Assembly: GCF_033568475.1 (NCBI RefSeq)
Contig: NC_133123.1
Span: 3,286,001-3,350,000, forward strand
Source: Henckelia pumila
Lineage: Eukaryota > Streptophyta > Magnoliopsida > Lamiales > Gesneriaceae
Length of the DNA: 64,000 nucleotides
Direction of reading: 5' to 3'
Shown: positions 36,058-47,363 of the stretch, piece by piece
Numbering within the stretch: the first letter of the stretch is position 1
How the letters are laid out: each line of letters begins with the position of its first letter
Program-made: the position numbers and the translations under genes
The notes under the pieces: generated by a model
Seen by the model: the letters and a program-made list of their open reading frames with translations, nothing else
Told to the model about the DNA's origin: nothing
Databases searched by the model: none

Positions 36058-37681
36058 ATGGACTCTTCTCCAGTGCAGACCACTCCTATTGAAGAAGATG
36101 AGTGGGGTATGTCGCTTTTTTCTTATATTTCCCATCTGGTCATCTTTGAACCGACGAATTTTTTTTTTTTTCGTTTTGGTTTTGTCTGCGATCCGTTTTG
36201 GTTTTGTCTGCGACGAATGATCACGGGACGGTTTGCTTGTTTATCAGTGTTTTGTCAGATAATTTAGGATCTTGGTAAATTTTCTATGGATATGTGCTTT
36301 TTTTATGTGTTCGAATGCTTATATGTTGGCGTGTATTTGTATGTATTTGCATATGTACGGGTATGTGCCTTTGGTGATAGTATGTTGGAGATTGAGTTGG
36401 ATAGATTAACATTTGGATTTATTAATCAGGAATTTCAATTATCGTGCTTCAAGTTATATCACCTGCTGAGCTTTCTTTAGTCTGGTATATTGATTCCCTC
36501 TACTTCTGTTGGCTTGATTGGTATACATTGTGGGCATTAGATGGATGGTTCTGGTTTTTGCTTCCATTAGCATTATAGGCATGAAACTTTTGCTCTACAA
36601 CCCTGAATTGTGTTTGATGACATATGAGACAATACATAAAAGATTCTCATCTTGAAATCTTTACCTATATTACTGGTTTAAACTGGTGAATCTATGAATA
36701 TTGCTGGAGATTTTGGTGGTTCACGTGCAAAAAGGTGGCAAAAATAGTCCTATAATCATATAGGAAAATGGGAAGATCTACTGTGTTAGTCTCGCAGCAG
36801 TATGATTCGTGTAGCCAAAGGCCAATATCGAGTTTCTTGCTTGTTGATTTGTTCCTCTTACACGGTTCACATGTGGAAAGGTGCTAGAGTGGTTGTTCAA
36901 TCACTTGGTGGATCATCTTCCTGGAATTTTGGTTGTCCTTGGTGGTTTGGATTAGAAAATATTCCCAGCACACAATGTATCAAATGTTTAGAGTCACCAC
37001 CCATGTGAAAAGCCTGTAATAGACGCTTTGCAAAATCTTGTGAGACGTGACTTTCAAAACAAATATCAGAAATGAATGAACCATTATATGACTTGTCCAC
37101 TTTTCATAGAAAGTTGTCTATTCTATTGTGTATGTTGTATCTTTTTGTACTTACCCTTTGGTTTTGTTCAACTTGCAAAGACACTGATGGATTCGTGATT
37201 CCAAGCCTGGAAATTGATGAGCCTGTTAGAGTAACCGTTATACCAGCAGTAGAAGATTCTAAGCAGTCAGTTCAGGTACACACTTTGTTTTTTGTTTTTT
37301 TAAAAAAAAATCTTCAGACCCTTGGAAGCTAGCTAGCTAGCTATCTTTTAGCTTGTTTAGCTGGAATGAATTTCAAATTTATCTGTCACGTTTCAGCAAC
37401 CTACAAAAGAAGAGAACATCTACCTTGGACCCCACGGAGCCCCTCCATCTCAGGCAAAACAGCAAGAGAGAAATTTCTCAGGCAACAAGCAGTGGTTTAA
37501 GCAAAAACTCAGGGAAGCAGATAAAAGATACAGTGGAACTGGTCGTGAGAATAAAGTTGATAACTTAAGGGAGCTTGTGGGCAGTACTGGAAAAATGCCC
37601 ATGATCGCATCCAAGAGTCCCAGGGATTGGCTTGACCCCCATTGTCATGAGTCCCAGTTTGAGAGGCGACACCTTCATTAA
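36058..37681 (+). CDS. Small conserved plant protein of unknown function
   Basis: Three exons (36058-36106, 37181-37275, 37397-37681) join in frame to 142 residues, with a 1,074-base first intron. The protein starts MDSSPVQTTPIEEDEWDTDG. It has a hydrophilic middle (FVIPSLEIDEP), then IYLGPHGAPPSQAKQQ, a basic helix (WFKQKLREADKRYSGTGREN) and a C-terminal SPRDWLDPHCHESQFER. No signal peptide, membrane segment or known catalytic motif is seen. The motifs look like those of an uncharacterised plant family I have seen without a function. Exon joins are supported by good splice sites and by the continuous frame. An upstream in-frame ATG at 35998 would add 20 residues; the shorter start is preferred because it begins with the familiar MDSSP. 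The gene converges with the PLP enzyme gene, 389 bases between stop codons. Confidence 0.8.
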
Positions 37682-38070
37682 ATTTTTCAGTATCTGATTT
37701 TCAAGTCACCTTTGTTTTCTTGCATTTTGGGTCGACGGTCTAATTTTGCTTTCAATAAGTTTGTGTTTTTTGGTGCACAAGGTTATGGTTAAACTATTTT
37801 CTTTACTATTGAAACGTGCCAAAACAATCTAAAATGAGTACTATGGCTCTTCATCATAAGCTATGATGATATTTGTCCAACCTTATTATTATTACTTTTT
37901 TAAAAAAATACATCTCAAATGCAAATATCTTAAGAACTTGTTCATATACTTGTATAAAAGTGATTGACTACAGTGTCTCCGCATTCCGCAGCCTTTTTCA
38001 TTAACAATCTTCTAGTCTGCAAAAACAACAAAAAGGGTAAATATTCATCAAGAAAATAATCAAGCTTACG
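37682..38070. other. Convergent 3' UTR interval
   Basis: This 389-base gap lies between two genes that converge. It should hold the 3' UTRs and poly(A) signals of both; AATAAG near 37755 is a possible signal for the plus-strand gene. Confidence 0.5.
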
Positions 38071-40115
38071 TCAAAATAAAGAGCCATTCTCACCCACTTC
38101 AAGACCGAGGAACTCCAATCCAGTCGCTGAAGGTGTCAGGTTATATTGGGACAAATACTGGGCGTTGTAAAACTTACTAAAGTGCCTCATCCCGCTGTCA
38201 CACAAAATTGTAACAATTGTGTGGCCACGGCCCAGTTTTTGTGCCACTTTGACAGCTCCGACGCAATTCATGGCCGAAGAACTCCCAAGAAAGAGGCCAT
38301 CATTATTCAATAAATACCTGACACAAAAAATTTGGGTAATAATTTGGTCTCAAAAGTTCAGAAAAGCATACTGACTACAAGCAATATCTTGGAAGTTCAT
38401 GAGAAAGATTTAAACTAACCTAGACATTTCAACAGCTTCCATATCAGAGCCCCTAAAAGCTCCATCAAGTGCAGCCATTTTAAAATTCTGTGTCAATCTG
38501 TTGATCCCGATTCCCTCAGTGATTGTATCAAATGGGTTTTTTAACCTCCGTCCTTCGGCCTCTTCTCTTGTGTACATCACTCCTCTGGTCACCTTATTGA
38601 ACAGACCGGAACCAGGAGGATCAATCAAAAAGCATTTGATAGATGATTTCTTCTCCTGTTAAATTCATGAACCAATGTCATATCACTACATACACATGGA
38701 ATCTGTCCCACAAGAAATTTCATGATTAGGAAGAAACCAACCTTTAGAAACCTAGAAACTCCAGCTACAGTGCCCCCTGTGCCAGCAGCTGCAACAAATG
38801 CATCCAAATGCCCACCAACCTGTTCCCAAATCTCAGGTCCAGTGCCCTCATAGTGGGCTCTAAAATTTGCTAGGTTCTCGAATTGATCTGCAAAGAAACC
38901 ACCACCCTTTCTGTCAACTAAGCTTGGCGAACTCTGTTTTCCCTGGACCAATACACCATCATCAACTTGATTTTTCTGTTTGCCAGTTTGCCTAGAACTT
39001 TGGTGCTCCGATGCTAGTCCATTAGCCTCTAGTGCCCTTCTCCTTGCAATATTGACATAGTGTTCTCTGTGTGTGATTGAAACAGGTTTCACTCTTTCTA
39101 CAGTTGCACCAAGTGCTTCTAGAATTTGTGACTGCAAATGATTAAGCAACGAACACCACGGGGAAGCTGATTCTCAGAATCCAACTCAAAAGTGATCGAA
39201 ACAATTGTACTAGTTTTGTTGGTATTCGTGAAAATAAGAGTTAAACCCCAGATATACCTTTTCAATAGCAGCATCATCTGGAACAACTACATGGCACTTG
39301 CATCCATAAGCTGGAGCCACTGTTGCAAGACTAATGGCCGTGCTTCCAGCACTGCCTTCTGTAACTACTCCTCCAGGAGAGAGTTCTCCAGATTCTAGGG
39401 CCTGAGGAAACATCCAAAGCAAAAATTGTTTTCAACCTAATGTGACAAAGTACAAAAAAGAACTTTGAAGACAGAACGCTATGATACTCTACAATGTTCT
39501 CATGACAGAGAGAAAGCAAAAACCATTAGCAATAGCATGTTCACAGTTTACACTGAGATCTTCTAACTGATTTAAGCATCAAGGAAGATGCTAATAGCAT
39601 TTTGCACACACGGAGACAGCTCCTCCCATGGTAGAATTACGGTCTTAACTCTTAAAATCTTAAAACAAGCAAAAGATCCATTTTCACATTTAATAAGCAA
39701 GAAACTTTTTTTGCCCGTTAGGTGAGGTACAGAATGTTCAGTTCAAAAACTGGTTTATTACCTCTTCAAAGATTTTGACAGCCACTCTGTCTTTCACGCT
39801 GCCACCGGGATTCAAGAACTCTGCTTTTCCCAGAATCTGCCAACCAAAATAACGATCGAGGCACCCCATAAGAATATAAAATCAAATAAATTTCTCGAGA
39901 AAAAACAAAGAAATCACCTCACATCCGGTGGCGTCAGAGAGACTGTTGATCCTAATCAGAGGAGTGTTGCCAATGGCAGCAAGAATCCCACTTCTATGCT
40001 TTCTGGAGTCCCCCCGCAAACGGGGCCTTAAGTTGTTGATAAGAATATACGAAAGCACGGCAATTACTGAGACTGCGGTCGCGGCGGCGCCGGCGGTTCT
40101 AACAGGAGGCACCAT
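38071..40115 (-). CDS. Cysteine synthase 2-like PLP-dependent enzyme, membrane-anchored type
   Basis: Six exons (39918-40115, 39762-39836, 39258-39401, 38742-39131, 38420-38655, 38071-38317) join in frame to 429 residues. It is a fold-type II PLP enzyme of the cysteine synthase/cystathionine beta-synthase family. PLP Lys is K81 in NPGGSVKDR. A substrate loop TEGSAGST (105-112) sits where O-acetylserine sulfhydrylases have T-SGNTG. The phosphate loop is AAAGTGGTVAG. The N-terminus has a hydrophobic segment (AATAVSVIAVLSYILINN), fitting membrane anchoring as in yeast Mcy1. An insert of about 40 residues (around 170-210, ...QSSRQTGKQKNQVDDG...) is absent from ordinary cysteine synthases but, as I recall, typical of the At1g55880 group. 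The catalysed reaction is not established for this group. Confidence 0.92.
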
Positions 40116-41137
40116 AGTAAATCCACCTTCTCAAAATCAGCATGAGAGCGGTCATCGGGCGGAGCCGGGGAACCGGACTTATGAATTGGGCCCAATACAT
40201 ATCACAGTTCGTATTATGGGCTTTCTGGAAAAAGGCGTGAAGATGGTAAAATGGGCTAGGTAAGGTACACAGGCCCAACAGATAAGATGGCCCACAATCA
40301 AATCATCGTCATTTATCAGTGTCCAGGCTTAAACAAGGAACCACGGGAAAAGAAGGGGAGAGATGCGTAGATGATAGAAGAAATTGCATTAGATAACCTC
40401 AGGACCAAAAAAAAGAACATTATTTTGGTAGCAAGAGCTTTTTTTTAAAACAATATATTTTACACAGGAATGACAACGGGATAAGAATGATCAAATCCGG
40501 GACCATCTCAGTTGAGAATAAATCGGACCCTCCTGCCTCGTTTTAAAACTCGTCGGGTTCAATTCGAGTTGGATTCGCAAACATGGTGCTTTGTAATTTT
40601 TTTTAATTTGAATTTAAATAGTAAATATATTACACGGTCAGGTCCAAGTAAACTGCAACTCGTCCCAGACTCACTTTTAGACCCGTTGACCGGTTTAGAT
40701 CCACCCGCGACTCAATTCACCAATTTAGACCAATCCCTAACGAAACTAGACCCAATCAATCCATTGTCATATTTGTTGTTTCATGAAAACTAATGTATCC
40801 AGTGCAGTCAATATTAGCTAGCTAAGGGTCTAAATCATGCTTGCCACTACGAGCTCTTGATTTGATATGTGTGATTAACTCAATTTCTTTTCCTTTTTCT
40901 TTTTTTTTTTCAAGGGTAATTAACACAATTTCACTTGCCAATGATGATGACACATTTTATTTTACATCATGGTCAAATCCAATGGGCATTTTGGGAATTC
41001 GAAAAAAAAAACAAAAAATGGTGATTAACAAAATTTCCGACACTGACCGCGAAGCATTCACATGCCTCACACTCGCACAAAAAAAACTTTTTGCCCGAGG
41101 AGAATCTCTGCACAGTGAGAGATCCATCCATCCAGCC
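40116..41137. other. Spacer between PLP enzyme and small membrane protein genes
   Basis: The left 200 bases are the probable promoter and leader of the minus-strand PLP enzyme. The stretch near 40470-40580 (GGAATGACAACGGG..., CTCGTCGGGTTC) resembles a decayed hAT-type element but no paired ends were found. The right end is the leader of the gene at 41138. Confidence 0.4.
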
Positions 41138-41413
41138 ATGGAGATCCCAGATAAGCTTCTCAAGTTCAAGCTCCACATTCTGCTCGCCTTTGCCTTTGCT
41201 GCTCTCATCTTCTTCCTCTGCTATCTGGCGCCTCCTTTTCTCGATATTTTGTACTACTTCTGGCCCCTCCTCCTCTCCACTGCTCTGTTTCTCGTCGCCG
41301 TCGTCGTTTTCGGCCGGATTTCTGCGCCGGAGACGGATTCCCCCGGCGAAAATGCCGTCGAGGGCCTGCTAGATTTCCCCGACGGCCAATCGGAGCAGGT
41401 AATATTTCGCTGA
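41138..41413 (+). CDS. Small two-helix membrane protein, unknown function
   Basis: A single frame encodes 91 residues starting MEIPDKLLKFKLHILLAFAF. Two strongly hydrophobic segments lie at about 10-31 and 36-62 (DILYYFWPLLLSTALFLVAV within the second), then a hydrophilic acidic tail (SAPETDSPGENAVEGLLDFP). The pattern matches small uncharacterised plant membrane proteins. G+C content rises sharply at the ORF. The last codons (GAG CAG GTA ATA TTT CGC TGA) include a donor-like CAG/GTAATA, so an unspotted second exon is possible; none was found before the convergent channel gene. Longer frames starting upstream at 40841 are not believed because the N-terminal sequence there is not protein-like. 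Confidence 0.7.
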   Translation: MEIPDKLLKFKLHILLAFAFAALIFFLCYLAPPFLDILYYFWPLLLSTALFLVAVVVFGRISAPETDSPGENAVEGLLDFPDGQSEQVIFR

Positions 41414-41779
41414 ACGCGATTGCTTTTTTTTTTTTTTTCACCACCAACTGTTTCGCATTCTTTACGCTTTCTAGCCAGATATGTCAAGAACTTGTAAAGT
41501 TTTAATATTAATAAGATGACCAGCTGCTCCTGCTGATTTCTGATTGGTTTCTGTATACATATATATACTTCTCAATACACGAGATGATCGATCACATGTA
41601 CTGATCAAAATCAAAATTACCCTTGATTTCTTGTGGACGAATTTCAAATATACAAACCAGAAGAAATACTCCCTTGTCAACAAATAGATCACTCGTTGGC
41701 GCAAACATGTGTGGAAACTAAATATTACTCGCAGATGTATGTGTGTACAACAAGTCTTTCAGATTTCTTCCTGTCGTGT

Positions 41780-43176
41780 TTAAGCTAACTGGGCGAGAGT
41801 TAGATCACAGGTAGATATGGTTCCGGACTGATCGACATCGAGTTCCTCGAACTCTTTTAGCAGAAGGTTAACGTCCTCTTCATTGATCTTCCCCATCTCT
41901 TTTAGCTTATAGATGACGAATTCAGCAGCACTGTCTCGAGCAAAAGATGGCAATCAGTGGCGACAACTTTTCATTAATAATACATGAGACTATTGTTAGC
42001 TTGTTTTTCGACGAGGAAAACTTTCATTACCAGCCGTGCGTCATTCCATATTTTCATCGGCTAATGTTGGATACTCATTTCTAAGTCTATGTGAAGGCCA
42101 CAAGCACTGTGTTTTCAGGGTTATGTGGGCGGACAAGATAAAATGATCAATGGTGGTTTTTCTTTGGTTTAAGCTAAATCTGACTGTGAATGTAGGCGGA
42201 TATCTAACCAAAAAGAGAACTAACAACAAAGTTATTTTATAGATTCGTAAGTGACTTACTCCACAGTCCCATCTTCGTCGATATCAGCTGCTTCCAAATC
42301 CACATTTGTCATCCTCTTAGTGAGAACCCATTTAACCAGAGCTTTCTGTCTCCCCTCTGTGGTAAGCTCCGCGACGTAACACAAGAGCTGAGCCAAACAA
42401 ATAGTACCTGTCAAAATCCAAAATATAGCGAAAATACGTCCAGCCTTCGTTGAGAAGCTTTTATCTCCATAACCCAACGTTGTAACTGTTGAGCAAACAC
42501 AGTAAAACGCGTCAACGATGCTCAATTTCTCAACAGTAACCAGAAAGATTGTGCCAACTATGATAAGGAATACGAGGATGGACAACATCATAAAGCACTT
42601 GTACCGAACCCTGTTGTTCTCCATCTCCTTAAGAATGTCACTCGGACCTAGTTTTCTCCGGAGATGCATTGCCTTAATAAGCAATATCTCTTGCTTTTCT
42701 ACCAAGTAGTCCGCTCCTTTGCTTATCGTTAGAGCTATTAAAGCCATCCCCGTGAAGACGAAACCACAAGCAAGAAGTTTTGTGGCAGCATTGTTAGGTA
42801 CAAGGTCTCCATATCCTACAGTGGTCATGGTCACTATGCAAAAATAAACAGAATCAAGAACACTATTTGTTTTCACGCCGCTGATCTTGTTCATAACAAA
42901 GCCAAAGCATATGGCACCGATAACCAAGTACAGTATTAGGTAAATGATCACTCTTACGAAACTGGGATGTATGTTATACAAATTAGAATCAGGACGTGGA
43001 CGTGGAAGTGGAAGGGGCTCATGCGTGCAATCGATTTCACCGGGAACAAACTCAGCCAAAGGAGCACTTTTGCTTCGACGAAATCTCCTTTTCTTAGCAC
43101 CAGCTTTTGGATTAATTGAATGCGAGGTATGGCTTAATAATGACGTTGATAAGGAGGTCTCACCGTCACTAGTCAT
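41780..43176 (-). CDS. TPK1: Two-pore K+ channel, TPK1/KCO1 type
   Basis: Two exons (42260-43176 and 41780-41930) join GA|T in frame to 355 residues, close to Arabidopsis TPK1 (363). There are four transmembrane helices and two pore loops with the K+ filter GYGD at 121-124 (TTVGYGDL) and 235-238 (TTLGYGDK). The N-terminal RRSKSAP (33-39) is the 14-3-3 binding motif of TPK1. Two EF-hands follow the last helix: DIDEDGTVE (about 298-306, spanning the intron) and ELDVDQSGTIS. This is a Ca2+-activated, voltage-independent vacuolar K+ channel acting in K+ homeostasis and stomatal closure. The intron position inside the first EF-hand agrees with the family. The leader upstream probably contains an intron, with a donor-like GTAAGTCC on the minus strand near 43790. 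Confidence 0.95.
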
Positions 43177-43960
43177 ACTTCAGTATTTTTCCCGAACACA
43201 GAAAAACCTGAGATCTCCAGAACAAATATTGGGTCATCATTACATAGAAACTGTCTGGAATCTTTGGGTGAGAAATGCAAGACATTTCAATTTACACAGG
43301 CCAAAGATCCATTCAAATCCAAACGCCCACAAGAAAGAATGCATTACAATTTACACCAGTATACTTCTTTTCATCAATATCACAACATTTCAAGCCCTCT
43401 ACCATTAGAAATATCCTTTGATAATTTCTCTAATATTTAATAAATGATAAAATCTCAGGTGAAACCGCTAAAAAACGTGTCATATTACTAACAATAGAAC
43501 ATAGAAAGAGTCAAATGAGAAGATCTAAATCTGAATTTTTAAAAAAAGAAAGAAAACCAGACAATAAAAAGTTAAAACGATGAAGAATTTACAAGGAACT
43601 ATAATCGGTAAGAATTCAGTTGCCGAAACCAAAACCGATCCCCCCAATTCAAGAAAACGAGAAAATGAAGAGAGAGGTGGCTCCGAGCTCCCACCCATCG
43701 GCACAAAATATGATTGAAACAAGCATAATATGACATTTAGCGACAAAATCGAACGGAAGATGCAGCGGAGGAGAAACCTGGACTTACTGACAAGTGGAAA
43801 GCGCGAATGGGTTTCCTGAAACGAGTCGAAGGTTTGGCTTAAGCCTACGAATGTCTGCAAAGTGTTCGATGTTTTGTGGTAGTTGCCATCCCATGAATTC
43901 ATTCGTCTTAATTGATTATGTTAAATGAGAGAGTGAATTGTTTGACTTTTCTTGCAACGT
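43177..43960 (-). promoter_or_regulatory. Leader and promoter region of the TPK1-like gene
   Basis: Sequence upstream of ATG 43176 has a probable leader intron (donor near 43790, acceptor close to 43210). The outer leader reaches about 43900. No TATA box is certain. Confidence 0.4.
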
Positions 43961-44478
43961 GATTTGGTCGACCCTAAAAACGTAAACGTGGGCCAATGTG
44001 GGTCATTTGCAAAAATGACTCCCTCACAAATTCTTGATTTTTTTTTTGTTTATTTAAATGTAGTGTCTGTAAGGACAAAAATGCCACTGTTCTTAATTTG
44101 AACAATTACCATCAAATGCCCTGGTAGCTTAACTTTCGAAAAACATAATCCATGTGAGAACTTGGGTAAGATAGAATTTTATGGGAAGAAGTTGACATTG
44201 TCTTGAAGAAATTATTACTAAGTTTATTTTTTGAGCAATCACTGGCGGTAAAATCACAGATTATAAAGGTCGCATTCAGGTAATTTTGGTGAAATGGATG
44301 AAACAACACTATTATTTAGGACACATTGTTGATTCATAACGATCCAACTGATCATATGAAATTTTCTCAAAAATGTTATTAGCAAGCAGATTCTGTACAG
44401 CAGAGTGGCTTTTGATTTACTCTGCTCACGTATTTTTTACTATAATTTACCATCATGAGTTGATTCAGGGCAAGCATC
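43961..44478. other. Spacer with no recognised feature
   Basis: A+T-rich, no frame with recognisable motifs, no repeats with definable ends. Confidence 0.5.
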
Positions 44479-44923
44479 TTAGGTAGTAGAAATGACAATG
44501 GGTCGGGTATGGGTAGGATATCGTGCCTCCATCCTCATATCCATTTAATAAATCCATCCCCATACCCATACACATACTCATACCCATCGGATATTTAATT
44601 TCATCATCATCCCCATATCCATCGGATGATCGGATATCCATACCCTACCCATATACCCATTTATTGTATATACTCCATAAAAATAATTTTTTTTAAATTT
44701 TAGTTATTTGATAAAACTATACTTATTTACTAAATTTTTATATCAAAATTTTTAAGATAAAAAAAAATAAAACACCGAAGAAAATTTACAACCAAAGACT
44801 TATATAAAAAATAAAACTTCTAAAAAATAGCATTAGTTTTATATTAATAATTTTCAATATTTCATCCAACTAACATAATTCAACAAAAAAAATTAAATTA
44901 GCATTTATTTAATATAAATTAAT

Positions 44924-44924
44924 A

Positions 44925-44968
<44 letters not shown>
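44924..44968. repeat. Compound (TG)n(TA)n microsatellite
   Basis: TG units from about 44925 to 44949, then TA units. This is immediately left of the nested foldback element. Confidence 0.9.
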
Positions 44969-44975
<7 letters not shown>

Positions 44976-44979
44976 ACAA

Positions 44980-45133
44980 TTTTGCTATCCTGCCCACTCA
45001 CCATGCCCACCTAATGTGCCCACCATGAGGTGGCACTCAACTATTGGATGTGATGAATTGTGCGTCCAATAGTTGAGTGCCACCTCATGGTGGGCACATT
45101 TGGTGGGCACGGTGGGTGGGCAGGATAGCAAAA
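44980..45133. mobile_element. Nested foldback element, 154 bp, near-perfect palindrome
   Basis: Left arm TTTTGCTATCCTGCCCACTC... and right arm ...GTGGGCAGGATAGCAAAA pair along almost the whole length, including CACCATGAGGTGGCACTCAA against its complement. Only about 15 bases remain in the loop around 45056. It lies in a TA-rich tract inside the hAT element, so it probably jumped there later. No coding content. Confidence 0.8.
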
Positions 45134-45472
45134 CTCTATATATATATATAATCGGGTATCGGGTCGGGTATGGATAGGATACCAATATATCCTCCTCCAT
45201 CCCCATTTACGAGATCTCCATACCCATTTACCCATTTATTTAATCGGGTCCAAAAAATTCCTCCATACCCTCCTCCGTTCGAGTCGGATATCGGGTTCCC
45301 CATCGGGTTCGGAGGAAATTGTCATCCCTATTAGGTAGTGTTTGCAAGAGCGTATTTTAAGTGTTTACATACAATTTCTAGAGGTTTCGTTGGATAGAAG
45401 CTTGAAGCACTTAAGTTAACTACTATTTTTACTGTATCTTCTACTAGTGAGACTTAAACCAAAGTTGTGCAG

Positions 45473-45675
45473 GAGTACTGGATATTGGAAGATTAACAAC
45501 TGGATATGGAACGAGAGTCTTCTCTTATTTGGTAAATAGATTGATGAACTTGCATATACATTTTTCTTTGTTGAATTGAATTGTTTTCAAAAATTTTGGT
45601 CCACAGGTACCCGCGCGTGTTCATAGCTGAAGTTGCGCCGAAGGATCTACGAGGAATGTTGGCAACATTAAGCGG
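45473..45675 (+). pseudogene. Fragment of an ERD6-like sugar transporter (MFS)
   Basis: Two exon scraps are recognisable. The first, 45473-45531, reads VLDIGRLTTGYGTRVFSYL and ends at a donor-like GTAAAT. The second, after CCACAG at 45606, reads VFIAEVAPKDLRGMLATLS. In ERD6-like transporters these are adjacent (LDxGRLxxGYG...VPVFIAEIAPKxLRG, a sugar-porter signature). Joining them puts the second part out of frame, and no other transporter exons were found on either side, so this is a truncated, frame-broken relic. The intron position is still visible, so it came from genomic DNA rather than a processed mRNA. Confidence 0.75.
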
Positions 45676-47358
45676 GGTAGACATCGAGATTCTATCCATT
45701 TTCAACAGAAATGATTTTGTAAGCTTATTTTTTGAGCAAGAATAAGTTGAAATTTGTTTTATGGGGACCTATATCACTTGTTTCTCTTCCAGTGTTTGCT
45801 TGGAGAGAGAAATTGAAATTTGTTTTCATGTGTTTTGAAAAATTATTGATAAATGGCTATAGTTGGATAGATTCTTGATAGTGCAAGCCCACCCTATAAG
45901 CATGTATCATCTTATGCATCAAGCTTGCAATGTCATACATGTATTTAATTTCAAGTGAAAACAATATATGTTCCTTGTTTCCTGAAGATGATGACATTCC
46001 TATTGACGTTAAACTTTTTTTTTTACATTTCAGTTTGCAGGATTTATCGAGAACATTACAACCAAGATCAATTTGACAAAGTTAGAAGGGAATAGAGTGA
46101 ATTGTCTACTCCTATATAGGTGCCTAAACGTGTCATGTACGTTGTGATAATACTTTGTTCTGTCTCATTGGATACACTTTTAGTTTTGTGAAAATACTTG
46201 TGGATTTTTTGGGTTATTTTGGTAGATATACTTTTCGATATATAGATGTTCGTCGTTTTGAGATGAATAATTTATTAATTTTATTAGTCTATTTTAAGTT
46301 CAAAAATATATTTATTTTGTGGTATTATTGTATCTAAATTTTAATCACTACAATTAAATAATGAAGTTAAATAAATTATTTACTTCACCATAAATTTGTA
46401 GTTATGAATAAGCATTTACTTCATCAGTCCATGTAAATGTTGTAGCCATATATCGATCAACGAAGCAAATAAATGTCTTATATTTCGTCAATTAGTGAAA
46501 GTTTCGAAATACAAGATATTTTTTTGCTTCGTCGATTAGTGACATTGTCGATAGTATAAGCATTTCTTTTACTTCGACAATTTCCAACGAAGTACAATCA
46601 TCTCTTTTTACTTCCGGAATTTATGAAATTAACAAAGTAAACGAATTTCTTTTACTTCATTAATTAATAAAATTGCCCAAGCAAAAAATATGTTTTTACT
46701 TTGGCATCGGCTCAATCTTGAACCGGTTTTGGTTCCATGAACCGACCAAAGACTTCGGTAATATTAGGGATACGACTTCGGTTATAGTGCGAAGTAAAAC
46801 AATATCTTATTATTTCATACGACACTACTTTGATAATTATCTATCTATGACTTGAGTTAATAAATGAAGTAAATGAAGGAAATTCTACTAGTTAATATAG
46901 CTATATCAAAACTGAAATTTTAACAAAATAATCATCTTAATTGACATATACTAATCCACAAGAATCAAAAGTGAAATTTTAATATTTTAATTATAAATCA
47001 TACGCATAACAACATTCCATAAACTAATCTCATTGTCTCAATATGAATAAAAATCCATTATCAAAATCAACTAAAAAAATTAAATAAATTAAATAGATTT
47101 AAAAAACAATTGAAAAAAACATCAAGGCAACGGAAGACAACGTCATCACGGGAACACAAATCATGAAATCAATATTCAATAATCCCATTTTTTAAAAAAT
47201 AATTAAACAAATGACTAATCATATTTTTACAAGTTTTATGTTTAATTAAATATTGAGTACTATATCCCATAGACTAACCACTAACATGGAACAAATAATT
47301 TATTTATTTATTTTACTGTTGATAGTGCTTGGTTTCCACTCTTAATTCTCAAAATTAA
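45676..47358. other. A+T-rich spacer with possible CACTA-like remnant
   Basis: CACTACAATT near 46347 resembles a CACTA transposon terminus. It is followed to about 46880 by short repeated motifs (ACTTCG, TTTACTTC, GAAGTAAA) in both orientations, like CACTA subterminal repeats. No matching right end was found. The remainder is plain A+T-rich DNA. Confidence 0.35.
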
Positions 47359-47363
47359 ATTAG

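Larger units (their letters stand above)
44487..45330. mobile_element. Non-autonomous hAT element, 844 bp, with a nested foldback
   Basis: Left end TAGAAATGACAATGGGTCGG and right end GAAATTGTCATCCCTA are inverted repeats. Target duplications TTAGGTAG at 44479-44486 and 45331-45338 match perfectly. Subterminal regions are made of repeated CCCATACCCAT, CATCGGAT and GGGTATGG motifs. There is no transposase frame. A foldback element and TG/TA microsatellites lie inside. Confidence 0.93.

Noticed and set aside
40841-41137. N-terminal extension of the small membrane protein
   Set aside because: The extension is open but not protein-like, and the G+C rise and family-like sequence begin at ATG 41138.
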